Shown in pieces: positions 34,739 to 43,225 of a stretch of 64,000 bases of DNA. The position numbers and the translations under genes were made by a program. Under the pieces are notes generated by a model. That model was not told the DNA's origin. It made no database searches and was given only the letters and a program-made list of their open reading frames with translations. The stretch is from positions 2,078,001 to 2,142,000 of the forward strand of contig NZ_OX365700.1 in the NCBI RefSeq assembly GCF_947241125.1, given 5' to 3'. Each line of letters starts with the position of its first letter. Positions within the stretch are counted from its first letter, which is position 1. The stretch comes from Nitrospira tepida (GTDB lineage: Bacteria > Nitrospirota > Nitrospiria > Nitrospirales > Nitrospiraceae).

Positions 34739-35353
34739 ATGAACAAGATCTGGTCTGTCATGGGTATGGCGTGTGTTGCCGTGGCGCTTCAGAGCAGCCC
34801 CTTGCGGGCCGAAGCAGAGCCGCTCTTCGTGCCCAATGTGGTCGATGCGGCAACCGGAGCCCTTCGCGTGCCGGCCAATTATACAGAGTGGCCGACGTTG
34901 GGGACGTGGGCGCATGCCAATACTGGCGAGGCTCTCGAGAAGATGGGTCCAGGCCTTCACGAGTACCATGTGGTGTATACCCAGCCGGAAACCATTGCGT
35001 ACTACAAGAAGACTGGCCAATTTCCTGATGGCGCCGTGTTAGTCAAAGAACTGTTGAATGCCACGACGATGTCGATGACGACAGGATTGGCCGTCGGCCA
35101 CGCAACCACTATTAAAGGGTGGTTCGTACTCGTGCGCGACACCAAAGGCCGGCACAAAGAGTCGAGCCTCTGGGGAGATGGATGGGCCTGGTCTCTGTTC
35201 AACGCAGAAGATCCGAAACGAACAGTGTCGAAAAACTACAAGACGGATTGTCTTCCTTGCCATACACCAGCCAAAGAGCTTGCCAGGGCCAATGCCCCTG
35301 ATGCAGACAAGTGGATTTATGCATTTGGCTACCCGGTGCTCCAGAAGAAATAG
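34739..35353 (+). CDS. cytochrome P460-family c-type cytochrome, cargo copy 2
   Basis: An identical 204-residue product with signal peptide and the haem motif CLPCHTPAKE. The gene ends 19 bp before IS copy 3. There is no sign of divergence between the two cargo copies, which implies very recent duplication. Confidence 0.85.
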   Translation: MNKIWSVMGMACVAVALQSSPLRAEAEPLFVPNVVDAATGALRVPANYTEWPTLGTWAHANTGEALEKMGPGLHEYHVVYTQPETIAYYKKTGQFPDGAVLVKELLNATTMSMTTGLAVGHATTIKGWFVLVRDTKGRHKESSLWGDGWAWSLFNAEDPKRTVSKNYKTDCLPCHTPAKELARANAPDADKWIYAFGYPVLQKK

Positions 35354-35615
35354 GCGAGTTTAAGCGTCTCAGTGCGTATTCCGACCCAAGCCGGCCACTG
35401 ATTCCGACGCAAGTCGGCCACCCATTCCGACGGAACGCGGCCACTGATTCCGACCGGAAGTCGGCCACTTTTCCGAGTCCTCTCGGAATCGGTGGCCGAC
35501 ATCCCTCGGAATAACAGGCGGCTCGCCGCCGTCCGATCGTTCTGGAGCCATTCGCGACGCAGGTCCTCCTCACCCTTGGGTATCGTGTCCCTTCCAATTT
35601 ATGAGGGAGGAACCG

Positions 35616-37175
35616 ATGCCAGCGGAGCGAGTGACCATGCGAAAGATCAAAGACATTCTGCGACTGAAATGGGCCTGTGGGCTCAGTAACCGACAAGTCG
35701 CCGCGAGTTGTGGCGTGGCGCGGAGCACGGTCGCCGAGACGCTCTATCGGGCCACGGCGGCCGGGCTGACCTGGCCGTTCCCGGAGGACCTGGACGATCA
35801 GCAGCTGGAAACCCGGCTGTATCCGGTGGCCCCCTCGCCGACCGGCCCGCCGCGGGCTGTGCCGGACTGGGCGACCGTGCACCAGGAATTGACGCGGAAG
35901 GGTGTCACCCTGGCGCTCCTCTGGCAGGAGTACAAAGCCCAGCATCCGGCCGGCTATCAGTACAGCCGCTTTTGCGATCGCTATGGGGCCTGGCGGGCCA
36001 CCCTGGATCGGTGTCTGCGGCAGGAGCATCGTGCCGGTGAGAAACTCTTCGTTGACTATGCGGGCCAGACCGTGCCGGTCCAGGATCGGCAGACCGGCGA
36101 GGTGCGGCCAGCCCAGATCTTCGTCGCGGTGTGGGGGGCCTCCAATTACACCTACGCCGAGGCCACCTGGACCCAAACGCTGCCGGATTGGATTGGTGCG
36201 CATACGCGCGCCTTCGCCTCGTTCGGCGGCGTGCCGGAAATCATCGTGCCCGATAACTTACGGAGCGGCGTCACCAAGGCCTGCCGCTATGAGCCCGAGT
36301 TGAACCCGACCTATGCCGATCTGGCCCGGCACTACGATGTCGCGGTGATTCCGGCTCGGGTGCGCAAACCGCGCGACAAGGCGAAGGTCGAAGCGGGCGT
36401 CCTGCTCGTCGAACGATGGATCCTGGCCTGTCTGCGGCATCACCCCTTCTTCAGTCTGGCGGAGCTCAATATCGCCATCGCCGCCTGTTTGGACCGGCTG
36501 AATCGCCGCCCCTTCAAGAAACTCCCTGGTTGTCGACAGTCTCAGTTCGACGCGGTGGACCGGCCCGCCTTGCAGCCGCTGCCCACCGAGCCCTACGTCT
36601 ATGCCGAGTGGCGGACGGCGCGGGTGAATATCGATTCGCATCTTGAGGTCGAGGGCCACTACTACAGCGTCCCGTCGCCGTTGGTCCATACGGCCCTCGA
36701 TGTGCGGCTGACCGTGACCACCGTCGAGTGCTTCCACAAAAACCAGCGGGTGGCGAGCCATGTGCGGAGTGCGGAGCGGGGTCGGCATACGACGGTGGTG
36801 GCGCATCTCCCCTCGGCGCATCAGCAATATCTGGCATGGTCTCCCTCCCGCCTGATCCAGTGGGCCGAGACCGTGGGGCCCGCGACCGGAACCGTCGTGG
36901 CCGAACTCCTGGCGCGGCGGCCGCATCCCGAGCAAGGCTATCGCTCCTGTCTGGGCATTCTCCGCCTGGAGCGTGCGTACGGCGTGGCGCGACTCGAAGC
37001 CGCCTGCCGGCGGGCGCAGGCGCTGGAGGCGTTCACCTACAAGAGTGTGCAGTCCATTTTAAAGACCGGACTCGACCAACAGCCGCTCCCCGAGCCGGTG
37101 CTGACGGTCCCGCTGCCGTTCGAGCACGCCCATCTGCGCGGCACCACCTATTACCAACAGGAAGGAGGGTTCTGA
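35616..37175 (+). CDS. istA: IS21-family transposase IstA, copy 3
   Basis: A third identical 519-residue IstA. The DDE residues are intact and the ribosome site is the same as in the other copies. Confidence 0.95.
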   Translation: MPAERVTMRKIKDILRLKWACGLSNRQVAASCGVARSTVAETLYRATAAGLTWPFPEDLDDQQLETRLYPVAPSPTGPPRAVPDWATVHQELTRKGVTLALLWQEYKAQHPAGYQYSRFCDRYGAWRATLDRCLRQEHRAGEKLFVDYAGQTVPVQDRQTGEVRPAQIFVAVWGASNYTYAEATWTQTLPDWIGAHTRAFASFGGVPEIIVPDNLRSGVTKACRYEPELNPTYADLARHYDVAVIPARVRKPRDKAKVEAGVLLVERWILACLRHHPFFSLAELNIAIAACLDRLNRRPFKKLPGCRQSQFDAVDRPALQPLPTEPYVYAEWRTARVNIDSHLEVEGHYYSVPSPLVHTALDVRLTVTTVECFHKNQRVASHVRSAERGRHTTVVAHLPSAHQQYLAWSPSRLIQWAETVGPATGTVVAELLARRPHPEQGYRSCLGILRLERAYGVARLEAACRRAQALEAFTYKSVQSILKTGLDQQPLPEPVLTVPLPFEHAHLRGTTYYQQEGGF

Positions 37176-37939
37176 TGTTACGTCATCCCACACTCACGGC
37201 GCTGGAGGCGATGAAGCTCACCGGCATGGCCATCGCCTTGGCGGAGCAATTGGAGATGCCCGACGTCCAGCGGCTCAGCTTCGAGGAACGGCTGGGGCTA
37301 TTAGTCGATCGCGAGTGCACGGTCCGGGACAATCACCGGTTGGCGCGGCGGCTGGCCCAGGCCCGGTTCCCCGGCCACGCCACGCTGGAAGATCTCGATT
37401 ATCGCCATCCCCGGGGGCTGGACAAAAGCGTGATCGCGTCCCTGGCCACGGGTCAGTGGATTCGCCGTCATGACAATGTGTTGATCGTGGGGCCGACTGG
37501 CGCGGGCAAAACGTACCTGGCCTGTGCACTGGCCCAGATGGCCTGTCGGTTGGGGTGCTCCGCCCTGTATTTGCGACTCCCGCGGTTCTTCCGGGACCTG
37601 GCGATCGCCAAAGGCGATGGCCGCTATGGCCGCGTGCTCCGGAGTCTCGCGAAGACGGACCTCGTGGTGCTGGATGACTGGGGGCTGGCCCCGTTGACCG
37701 ACGAGCATCGCCGAGATCTCTTGGAACTCCTCGATGATCGCCATGGACGTCGGGCCACCCTCGTGGCCAGTCAACTCCCGATCGATCACTGGCACACGGC
37801 GATCGGGGAGCCGACACTGGCCGACGCGATTCTTGACCGGCTCGTCCACAATGCCTATAAGATCACTTTGAAAGGAGAATCAATGCGCAAACGGTTAGCC
37901 AAATCGGACGGAAGTCGGCCACTGAAGACAGAGCACTGA
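37175..37939 (+). CDS. istB: IS21-family helper ATPase IstB, copy 3
   Basis: A third identical 254-residue IstB, overlapping istA by one base. Downstream lies the IS right end, then the remainder of the interrupted recombinase gene. Confidence 0.95.
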   Translation: MLRHPTLTALEAMKLTGMAIALAEQLEMPDVQRLSFEERLGLLVDRECTVRDNHRLARRLAQARFPGHATLEDLDYRHPRGLDKSVIASLATGQWIRRHDNVLIVGPTGAGKTYLACALAQMACRLGCSALYLRLPRFFRDLAIAKGDGRYGRVLRSLAKTDLVVLDDWGLAPLTDEHRRDLLELLDDRHGRRATLVASQLPIDHWHTAIGEPTLADAILDRLVHNAYKITLKGESMRKRLAKSDGSRPLKTEH

Positions 37940-38013
37940 GGCCCTGCGTCGCGGGGCTCCGAGGGGTGGCCGGATTCGCTCGGAATCGGTGGCCGGATTC
38001 AGCGGAATACGCA

Positions 38014-38123
38014 GGCACGCATTTCTCTCGACAACAGCCATCTATACACATGTCAGCAGTGATTTCAAAAACCACCAACTGCAACAGGCGCTTGAACGCC
38101 TCTATCGGCCAAAGGAGGAGTAA
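38014..38123 (+). pseudogene. tyrosine recombinase, 3' part (gene split by IS21 array)
   Basis: After one copy of the GGCACG duplication, the sequence continues the recombinase frame as AFLSTTAIYTHVSSDF..., including the catalytic Tyr in IYTHV, and ends at TAA 38121-38123. Joined to the part ending at 26432, it gives a complete XerC/D-like C-terminus (LGH, then Y about 12 residues later). The last codons contain AAAGGAGG, which also serves as the ribosome site of the next gene. Confidence 0.9.
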
Positions 38124-38124
38124 G

Positions 38125-38454
38125 GTGACCAAGAAAATGGCCGCTGAATGGAATCTCAAGAAAGTGATGGAGCAGCATCATTTTCATTCGACTACAGAGC
38201 TGGTCCCGATGCTGGCGCAACGGGGAGTCCAGTTGTCTCGCATTCAAGTGTATCGACTCGTTGCCCAGGCGCCTCTCCGTCTCACACTGGATCTGCTGGC
38301 TGCGTTATGTGACATCTTCGCCTGCACACCGAATGATCTGATCACCATCAAACAGGTAGACCGTCAAGAAAGGAAAAAGCTTGCTGCAGCCGGAGAGACA
38401 AAATCATCAGGTCGATTGTCCCTCATTAAGACACGTGTCCATCGACCGAAGTAA
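38125..38454 (+). CDS. small XRE/Cro-type HTH protein of the recombinase module
   Basis: A 109-residue protein starting at GTG 38125, with AAAGGAGGAG ending 4 nt upstream and only one base after the recombinase stop, so it is translationally coupled. The HTH covers residues about 8-65 (LVPMLAQRGVQLSRIQVYRL, LDLLAALCDIFACTPNDLIT), the compact 'HTH_26' form. The C-terminus is basic. It lies between the recombinase and the zinc-ribbon gene, and could regulate the module or direct recombination. The ATGTAAC repeats upstream of the recombinase are candidate binding sites. Confidence 0.8.
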   Translation: MTKKMAAEWNLKKVMEQHHFHSTTELVPMLAQRGVQLSRIQVYRLVAQAPLRLTLDLLAALCDIFACTPNDLITIKQVDRQERKKLAAAGETKSSGRLSLIKTRVHRPK

Positions 38455-38466
38455 GAGACGGAAGCC

Positions 38467-40449
38467 ATGGCGCCTGTTGGGATCTGTCCGATCTGCAACG
38501 AAAAACGACTCCTGAAGCGCATCCTTCATCAACGTCGGGTGTGTGTCCGGTGTCGTGCGGCCCAAAAGAAAATCTGTGGCACCTGCGGCAATGCCCGTAG
38601 GGTCGTAAGGCATTTGAATGGGCAGCCAATTTGTCACCAATGTTGGAAATGCCATCCCTCTCAGTTGGCTACCTGCACAGTATGTCAGAGCTTCGGTCCC
38701 GTTGTGGTGAAGAGAGCCGGAAGCCCCATCTGCGGGGCGTGTTACCCTCGTCACACTGAGCCCTGTTCGCTCTGTGGTCAGCAGAGACCAGTCCAGAGTC
38801 GACGTGACGGAAGGGCCTTGTGTATGTGTTGTTATATGGCGATCCGGGACGGCAAAGACCCTTTGCACGTGCGCCGGCGGCCAAGGCGACCCGGACGCAT
38901 ACGCATCTGTTCGAACTGTGGTCAACGAAAGTTGTGCCAAGGATTTCTAGGGCCGACGCCCTTATGTGCAGAGTGCGCCGGCCGTCCACTCGTGCAGTGC
39001 GTGTGGTGCGGTGAAAAGAAACCTGTGACGGCGTATTGGCCAGGTGGCCCCGTCTGTAATCATTGTGCCGAAGAATTTAGGCAAAAGCCGAAGGAATGTA
39101 CAAGATGTAGAAATATGGGCATGGCCGTCCCATTCGAGAAGCGGCAGATCATTTGCCGGCCGTGCGCTGGTTGGGAGGATTCAAGCCGTTGTGTGCACTG
39201 CGGGCAGCAAAAACCGCGCTATGCAAAGGGGTATTGTGTTGACTGTTATCTGCGGCACGTGGCCCTTCCGAAGTTACTGAATCTCCAAGGTGCTTCATCA
39301 AATACCCCACATCTGAACCGGGTAATGGAGACCTTACTCAGCCGAAAGCCCATCTCCGTGGTGAATTGGTTGAAAACAGGAAGCGCGGCTCTGCTCCACT
39401 CCATCGCGCAAGGCCAAACAGCACTCTCACATTCCGCACTTGACAAACATACGTCCCCCGGCCACGCGGAGTTCGTGCGCTCAATCCTTGTGGAAGCAGG
39501 TGGACTGCCAGTGAGGAATCGAATGGCCGCCCACATTGACCACTGGCTCGAGGTCTTCAGAGCCGAAGTGCCCGACCAGCATCGTCTTCTCATTATGATG
39601 TTTGCTGAATGGCGTATAGTGCGTCGACTCCGTGGGAAAATTCAACACCAACGCCTGACACGCTGGGCTTTGCACTCAATGAAATTGCGGTTACGGATCG
39701 CCGTCAGGTTTTTGGAGTGGTTAGATAGACAGGAAAAGACGCTCCAGCAATGCACCCAAAAGGATGTTGAATGCTGGCTCACTGAGAGTAAGGTGACGAC
39801 CCCATATCTCGTCCGCGACTTTTTGCAGTGGACATCGCTCCGCAAGTTCTCACGCCCGCTAGAGGTGCCTCTTCTGAAATCGAGCGGAATGGTTCTCGTT
39901 GACGAGGACAGGCGCTGGGCAATGATTGAGCGATTAAGCAACGATGAATCCATGAGACTCGAACTTCGCCTCTGCGGCCTATTCGTTCTTGTTTTTGGCC
40001 AACATGTCAGCCGGATCGTCACGTTACTGGATTCTATGGTGCAAATCGACGAGAAGAAGAACGTAAAGATAGTCTTTGGAGGGGAACCAGTTGTGATGCC
40101 ACCCGTTATAGCAAGATTGCTCTCCAAGCAATTAGTGGCTTGCCGTGGAAATCCAAACGGTCGTCGAGCCGATGGGACGTACTGGTTGTTTCCGGGACGA
40201 CATTACGGGAGTCATCGGAACGTGGTCCGCTTGCAGAAGAACCTTAACAACATTGGGGTGGAGTGTCGGAGGGGCCGTAACAGTGCCTTGTTACAATTAG
40301 CGAGCCAACTTCATCCGGCAGTTCTCGGACGGCTCTTACATATGTCACCGAACGTAGCAGTCAGGTGGTCCCAAAATGCTGGCGGTGGCTTTAATCGATA
40401 TGTGGCCTCTCGAACAGCCAGGATCGAGAACGGCCATCACTCTGCATGA
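38467..40449 (+). CDS. zinc-ribbon array protein with degenerate tyrosine-recombinase domain
   Basis: A 660-residue protein. Residues 1-275 contain about ten C-x2-C pairs (CPICNEKRLLKRIL, CGTCGNARRVVRHLNGQPIC, CSLCGQQRPV, CSNCGQRKLC, CVWCGEKKPVTAYWPGGPVC, CVHCGQQKP), which look like tandem zinc ribbons. Residues about 300-650 have an integrase-like layout: a SAM-like helical domain (MKLRLRIAVRFLEWLDRQEK), then LFVLVFGQHVSRIVTLLDSM and GRNSALLQLASQL, LLHMS and VAVRWSQ. The catalytic Arg (G-L-R in true integrases) is His, and the Tyr position appears to be Trp. It is probably a catalytically dead accessory recombinase. It follows the XRE gene by 12 bp. Confidence 0.75.
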   Translation: MAPVGICPICNEKRLLKRILHQRRVCVRCRAAQKKICGTCGNARRVVRHLNGQPICHQCWKCHPSQLATCTVCQSFGPVVVKRAGSPICGACYPRHTEPCSLCGQQRPVQSRRDGRALCMCCYMAIRDGKDPLHVRRRPRRPGRIRICSNCGQRKLCQGFLGPTPLCAECAGRPLVQCVWCGEKKPVTAYWPGGPVCNHCAEEFRQKPKECTRCRNMGMAVPFEKRQIICRPCAGWEDSSRCVHCGQQKPRYAKGYCVDCYLRHVALPKLLNLQGASSNTPHLNRVMETLLSRKPISVVNWLKTGSAALLHSIAQGQTALSHSALDKHTSPGHAEFVRSILVEAGGLPVRNRMAAHIDHWLEVFRAEVPDQHRLLIMMFAEWRIVRRLRGKIQHQRLTRWALHSMKLRLRIAVRFLEWLDRQEKTLQQCTQKDVECWLTESKVTTPYLVRDFLQWTSLRKFSRPLEVPLLKSSGMVLVDEDRRWAMIERLSNDESMRLELRLCGLFVLVFGQHVSRIVTLLDSMVQIDEKKNVKIVFGGEPVVMPPVIARLLSKQLVACRGNPNGRRADGTYWLFPGRHYGSHRNVVRLQKNLNNIGVECRRGRNSALLQLASQLHPAVLGRLLHMSPNVAVRWSQNAGGGFNRYVASRTARIENGHHSA

Positions 40450-40927
40450 TGAGAAATGAGCTGTACTGTCGTCTCTGGCCGTGACGCTCGGCCGTGGGGT
40501 CGTGTCCCCGATTTCCGTAGAAATTGGCTTCTCCCCGCATTGACTCTACAAAATAACCTCCACATTTCCCTTATACGAGGCGATCGGCATCCGGCCTGAC
40601 CTCCAGATCCCCCCTCAGGTAGCCGCGGTACTCTCCAAGGCGGTCAGGATCGCACTGAGCTGCTGCCAGCCATCGATCCGCCGCGTGCTATGACGGGGAC
40701 GTATTACTAAGTTGGGGGCCGCAAGGTTTCAATTAGGCCATGGGACGAATGGAGAGAGAGCCCCTTACCGGAAAGAGGGTTAGGAATGGAAGAATACCCC
40801 CTATTACGAAAATCACCCCTTTACCAGTCCCCAGCTGGACGCGGCGTTGTACTTCATGGCTCTCCGGCGATGGGCGACTGTGCGAGGGTTACTCAGAATG
40901 GAGTTTGGTTTCTGGTGGAGTAGGAGT
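40450..40927. other. intergenic region at the right boundary of the recombinase module
   Basis: 478 bp with no convincing complete gene. A hairpin CCGATTTC-CGTA-GAAATTGG (40508-40527) follows the zinc-ribbon gene and may end its transcript. On the minus strand, about 40727-40615 keeps an open frame reading APNLVIRPRHSTRRIDGWQQ before a stop, possibly the tail of a lost gene. Between 40759 and 40828, related C-rich motifs (CCCCTTACC, its inverse GGGTTAGG, CCCCCTATTAC, CCCCTTTACC) recur. The right end of the inserted module should lie here, but no repeat matching the 25392-25429 region was found. Confidence 0.4.
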
Positions 40928-41836
40928 GTGAGAAAAAAGATCGTGCGAGGATTCATCGTGATGGTCTGTGCGGTGCTCGCGCCGGTTGTCGCGCGGGCCG
41001 GGTCTCTCCCTGACCAGCATCCGTCCTCTTCCCGCTTGGCGAATGAGTTTTATGAGCGAGCCAGGGAGGGATGGTTCTGGTATCAGGATCCGGTCGAGGA
41101 AGACGAAACGGATGCGGTTGTCAGACCGGTGACGTTGGCCACTCTTCCGCTCGAAGCCTGGCTGGACCCCGCCAAGTATCGCAGCCTCCTCAAGCGGGTC
41201 CCTATCGAACAGGAAGACTTGAGCACGCTGCCGGCTGGGATGCTGAGGGAGTTGGCCTCGGCCAAACGCGAGGCCGCGTTGGATGCCCCCACTCCAGAGA
41301 CCGTGAAGACGTACATCATCGCGCAACGCGCCGTGTTCAAGCGCTCCGAGGACTTCACGTCCATGTGGCAGTTGGCGATGTTTACGAACCCGCAGCTCGA
41401 TTTTGCGACCGAGCATCCGACCTCGCAGTTCGGCCACGACGTGGAGGCACAGGCGACGCAAGAGGTGGACGAGCGGCTCCTCTCATCCGCAAGGGCGAAC
41501 CATGTCGGCCTGTTCTTCTTCTTCACGTCCACCTGTCGATTTTGCCAGGAGCAGTCGAAGATTCTGAAGCTGTTCGCCGATACCTACCAGATCGAGGTCT
41601 TTCCGGTCACCCTGGACGGGCAGGGGCTGAAGGAATTCCCGAAGGCTGCGGCGGACAACGGCATGGCCGAACGCGTGTCATTGCAGAAGGTCCCGACGAT
41701 CTATCTCGCGATACCCCAAGAAAACTTCCTGGTCCCGATCGGCTCCGGTGTCATGACATTCAACGAGCTTCGCGAGCGTGTGCTCACGATCCTGAAGCAG
41801 CGCCCTCAGTTGAGGAGAAAAGCGGGCGATTCGTAA
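40928..41836 (+). CDS. traF: TraF, thioredoxin-like pilus assembly protein
   Basis: A 302-residue F-type TraF. The signal peptide starts after VRKKIVRGF (VMVCAVLAPVVARAG). The mature part has REGWFWYQDPVEE, the family's hydrophobic/aromatic start, the thioredoxin fold FFFFTSTCRFCQEQSKIL with C203-x-x-C206, and the cis-Pro segment LQKVPTIYLAI. GTG 40928 is chosen for signal-peptide length and the GGTGGAG upstream; starts at 40847 or 40898 would add an unlikely extension. It should help assemble the pilus in the periplasm together with TraH and TraU. Confidence 0.88.
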   Translation: MRKKIVRGFIVMVCAVLAPVVARAGSLPDQHPSSSRLANEFYERAREGWFWYQDPVEEDETDAVVRPVTLATLPLEAWLDPAKYRSLLKRVPIEQEDLSTLPAGMLRELASAKREAALDAPTPETVKTYIIAQRAVFKRSEDFTSMWQLAMFTNPQLDFATEHPTSQFGHDVEAQATQEVDERLLSSARANHVGLFFFFTSTCRFCQEQSKILKLFADTYQIEVFPVTLDGQGLKEFPKAAADNGMAERVSLQKVPTIYLAIPQENFLVPIGSGVMTFNELRERVLTILKQRPQLRRKAGDS

Positions 41837-41854
41837 CAGCCCGAAGAGGTGACT

Positions 41855-43192
41855 ATGGCAACACGGATACTGCGGACCCTGTTCATCGTCGGCGCGATGG
41901 TCTGGATGCCGGCCGTCGCCTCGGCTCAGAGCGTCAATGATTCCCTCCAGTCCATGTTCGATAGCTGGGGCGTCGTCAGCACGGCGATACCGGGGGCCTA
42001 TGAGAGCCAAAGCCGCGGGTATCTCGCCGCGGGCGCCTACTCGATCCGGCTGAACAACGACAACTTCTCGCTCTGGAATATCAACCCTCCACGGTTCCGG
42101 CGGGGCTGCGCGGGCATCGACACGTACCTGGGCAGTTTCTCCTACGCCAAGCTGAACCGGTACGTCGATATGCTCCAGCAGTTCGGCGGGTCCGTGGTGT
42201 TGGGCTATGCCTTCCAGCTCGCGATGAAAGAACTCTGCGAGACCTGCTCGAACGTCCTCAACATGATCGAGACCGCGTCCAGGACGTTGAATGCGCTGGG
42301 CCGGATTCAACCGTGCCAGGCCGGACAGGAGGTGGGGGAAGCGCTCGCCCAGAGCATGAAGGATCCGGACAAGCTCAACCAGTACGCGTACCGGAAATGG
42401 CAGCAGTTCAAGACCCAAACCGGCATCACCGGGGATCCGTGGGAAGATCGGGACAGCGCCCAGGATAATACGTCGGCTGATGCGGCAGCGGCTCTGAAGG
42501 GCACGGAATACGACATCACGGGGAATCTCGTGTGGAACGTCTTGAAGCAGGCAGGAGTGGAAGATCAGACCGCTCGCATCATCATGTCGACGACCGGCAC
42601 AATCATTGTGAATGACCAGGGCCAGTCCGAGTATCATCCGCCCACGATCAACTTCTCCGACTTGATCGATGTGGTGCCGGCGGAGACCGTCCGGGTCTAC
42701 GCCTGCACCGATGATCCCGCCCAATGCCTCCAGATCCAGCCTCAGAATGAAACGGCGATGGAAGGGTTCAAGAGCCGCACGGCAACGGCGCTGCAGAACA
42801 TCGTGACCAATCTCTATAGTAAGACCGCGATGAGCGCGGCGGATGTGACGCTGGTGAACATGAGCCCGATCCCGGTGCTGAAGATCTTGACGGATTACGG
42901 GCATCCGAATGAAGTCGCGACCCAGTTGGTACGGATGACGAGCGAGGTGGTGGCCATCGAAATGGCGATTCAATGGATGGAGTGGGCCGTGAACAACGCG
43001 ATCCAGCAGGGGGCCAAGATCAAACAGCTCAAGCCCAGCTTTGCCGTGGATACGGCTGAATTCCGGAAAGAGGCGCACGAGGTGCTCGCCGAAGCCTACG
43101 CCGAGGCAGCGAAGCGTTCGGCCCACCTCCAGAATATCTACAACGTCACAAAGATGGCCCTGGAGCAGGGACAGTATCGCACGGCCCGCTAG
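41855..43192 (+). CDS. traH: TraH, pilus assembly protein
   Basis: A 445-residue protein near the normal TraH length. It has a signal peptide (LRTLFIVGAMVWMPAVASA), then the TraH N-terminal pattern SVNDSLQSMFDSWGVVSTAI and GAYESQSRGYLAAGAYSIRL. Conserved Cys and helical segments follow (CAGIDTYLGSFSY, ELCETCSNVLNMIE), and a C-terminal coiled coil ends it. ATG 41855 has AAGAGG 6 nt upstream. It is periplasmic or outer-membrane-associated and acts with TraF and TraU. Confidence 0.93.
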   Translation: MATRILRTLFIVGAMVWMPAVASAQSVNDSLQSMFDSWGVVSTAIPGAYESQSRGYLAAGAYSIRLNNDNFSLWNINPPRFRRGCAGIDTYLGSFSYAKLNRYVDMLQQFGGSVVLGYAFQLAMKELCETCSNVLNMIETASRTLNALGRIQPCQAGQEVGEALAQSMKDPDKLNQYAYRKWQQFKTQTGITGDPWEDRDSAQDNTSADAAAALKGTEYDITGNLVWNVLKQAGVEDQTARIIMSTTGTIIVNDQGQSEYHPPTINFSDLIDVVPAETVRVYACTDDPAQCLQIQPQNETAMEGFKSRTATALQNIVTNLYSKTAMSAADVTLVNMSPIPVLKILTDYGHPNEVATQLVRMTSEVVAIEMAIQWMEWAVNNAIQQGAKIKQLKPSFAVDTAEFRKEAHEVLAEAYAEAAKRSAHLQNIYNVTKMALEQGQYRTAR

Positions 43193-43225
43193 GGTGCCGT
43201 GAGCTGAGGCCGGAGCGGACAGCCA

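Larger units (their letters stand above)
26433..38013 (+). mobile_element. IS21-family array: IS-cargo-IS-cargo-IS, inserted in the recombinase gene
   Basis: Three copies of a 2641-bp IS21-family element alternate with two copies of a 1829-bp cargo (Crp/Fnr regulator plus cytochrome P460). The repeat unit is exactly 4470 bp, and the copies look identical in all lines I compared. The array is flanked by the 6-bp direct repeat GGCACG (26427-26432 and 38014-38019), the target duplication expected from a single IS21-type insertion of the composite. Removing the array restores the recombinase frame across LGH-AFLSTTAIYTHV. Confidence 0.9.
35373..38013 (+). mobile_element. IS21-family insertion sequence, copy 3
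   Basis: The rightmost IS copy, again 2641 bp with the same terminal repeats. Its right flank, GGCACG, is the second half of the target duplication that begins left of copy 1. Confidence 0.93.
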
